DNA from: Calditrichota bacterium
GTDB taxonomy: Bacteria; Zhuqueibacterota; Zhuqueibacteria; Oleimicrobiales; Geothermoviventaceae
Assembly: GCA_013152765.1 (NCBI GenBank)
Contig: JAADFT010000192.1
Coordinates: 1 to 5,306 of the forward strand
Reading direction: 5' to 3'
DNA: 5,306 bases
Part shown: piece by piece, positions 5,149 to 5,306 of the stretch
How the letters are laid out: each line of letters opens with the position of its first letter
How positions within the stretch are numbered: position 1 is the first letter of the stretch
The notes under the pieces: generated by a model
Told to the model about the DNA's origin: nothing
Databases searched by the model: none
What the model saw: only the letters and a program-made list of their open reading frames with translations
Program-made: the position numbers and the translations under genes

Positions 5149-5306
5149 TCCGCGGCAGAATCTGCCCTTGCGTTAGGTTCCACAGCGCCGCCCAGCACTT
5201 CTTCCACCAGCTCGCGGATCTTCGGCTTAAGCTCCTCCAGGGTTCGCTTCCCGAGGTCCGTAAGCTCGTACACACGGCGACGCCGCCCATTTTTCACCAC
5301 CTGTCG
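5139..5306 (-). CDS. Winged-helix transcriptional regulator, probably PadR family, C-terminal part; N-terminus beyond window edge
   Basis: Only the last 55 codons are inside the window, ending at a TAG at 5141-5139. The reading starts with RQVVKNGRRRRVYELTDLGK, which matches the beta-wing of a PadR-like winged helix, where a basic NGRRRR turn leads into a Y-x-LT-x-x-G strand. It continues as a charged helix, KRTLEELKPKIRELVEEVL at about 20-38, likely used for dimerisation. A short Ala-rich tail ends the protein. The DNA-recognition helix lies outside the window, so PadR is the best but not the only winged-helix choice; a MarR-like protein is less likely. PadR regulators commonly repress a neighbouring transporter gene, and the MFS gene follows in tandem 163 nt downstream, so transporter control is a reasonable inference. 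Confidence 0.65.
   Translation of the reverse strand, partial: RQVVKNGRRRRVYELTDLGKRTLEELKPKIRELVEEVLGGAVEPNARADSAAEQA

Noticed and set aside
4460..5176. Plus-strand open frame of 238 codons opposite the start of the transporter gene and the gap before it
   Set aside because: It is antisense to the transporter N-terminal half and has no domain-like features, only Arg/Pro/Gln-rich sequence.

Overview
The window is about 60% G+C (estimated by eye) and looks bacterial. Every recognisable gene lies on the minus strand, and most have a clear Shine-Dalgarno motif followed by GTG or ATG. I cannot assign a phylum; the mix of families would suit an uncultivated or poorly studied bacterial lineage, but that is inference. 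The plus strand carries only antisense reading frames.

In the direction of transcription (right to left) the layout is as follows. (1) 5306-5139: the last 55 codons of a winged-helix regulator, probably PadR family. (2) 4975-3776: a 12-helix MFS transporter of the MJ1317-like group, in tandem with the regulator after a 163-nt gap. (3) 3775-3255: a 521-nt stretch with no credible gene but with an unusual density of inverted repeats, a weak promoter candidate and a structured leader. (4) 3254-2406: a Memo-family protein (AmmeMemoRadiSam system protein B) that retains the putative His/His/Cys metal site. (5) 2405-2229: a spacer with a terminator-like hairpin only 14 nt from the next ribosome binding site. 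(6) 2228-1251: a Rossmann/DUF2520 oxidoreductase-like protein, a possible PanG-type ketopantoate reductase. (7) 1239-421: a PHP-domain phosphatase of the HisJ/HisK histidinol-phosphatase family. (8) 448-1: the N-terminal 149 residues of a dGTPase (HD-domain dNTP triphosphohydrolase), cut by the window edge.

Genes 6-8 are packed tightly (11-nt gap, then a 28-nt overlap) and are almost certainly one operon of metabolic, metal-dependent enzymes. Memo may be cotranscribed with them subject to the hairpin. The regulator and transporter form a separate unit that probably responds to a small molecule.

No mobile element, CRISPR array, tRNA or rRNA was seen. The genes themselves belong to known families. 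The less ordinary content is in the non-coding DNA: the stem-loop cluster between the transporter and Memo, and two leaders whose repeats could form mutually exclusive structures near start sites. I found no convincing new multi-gene system.
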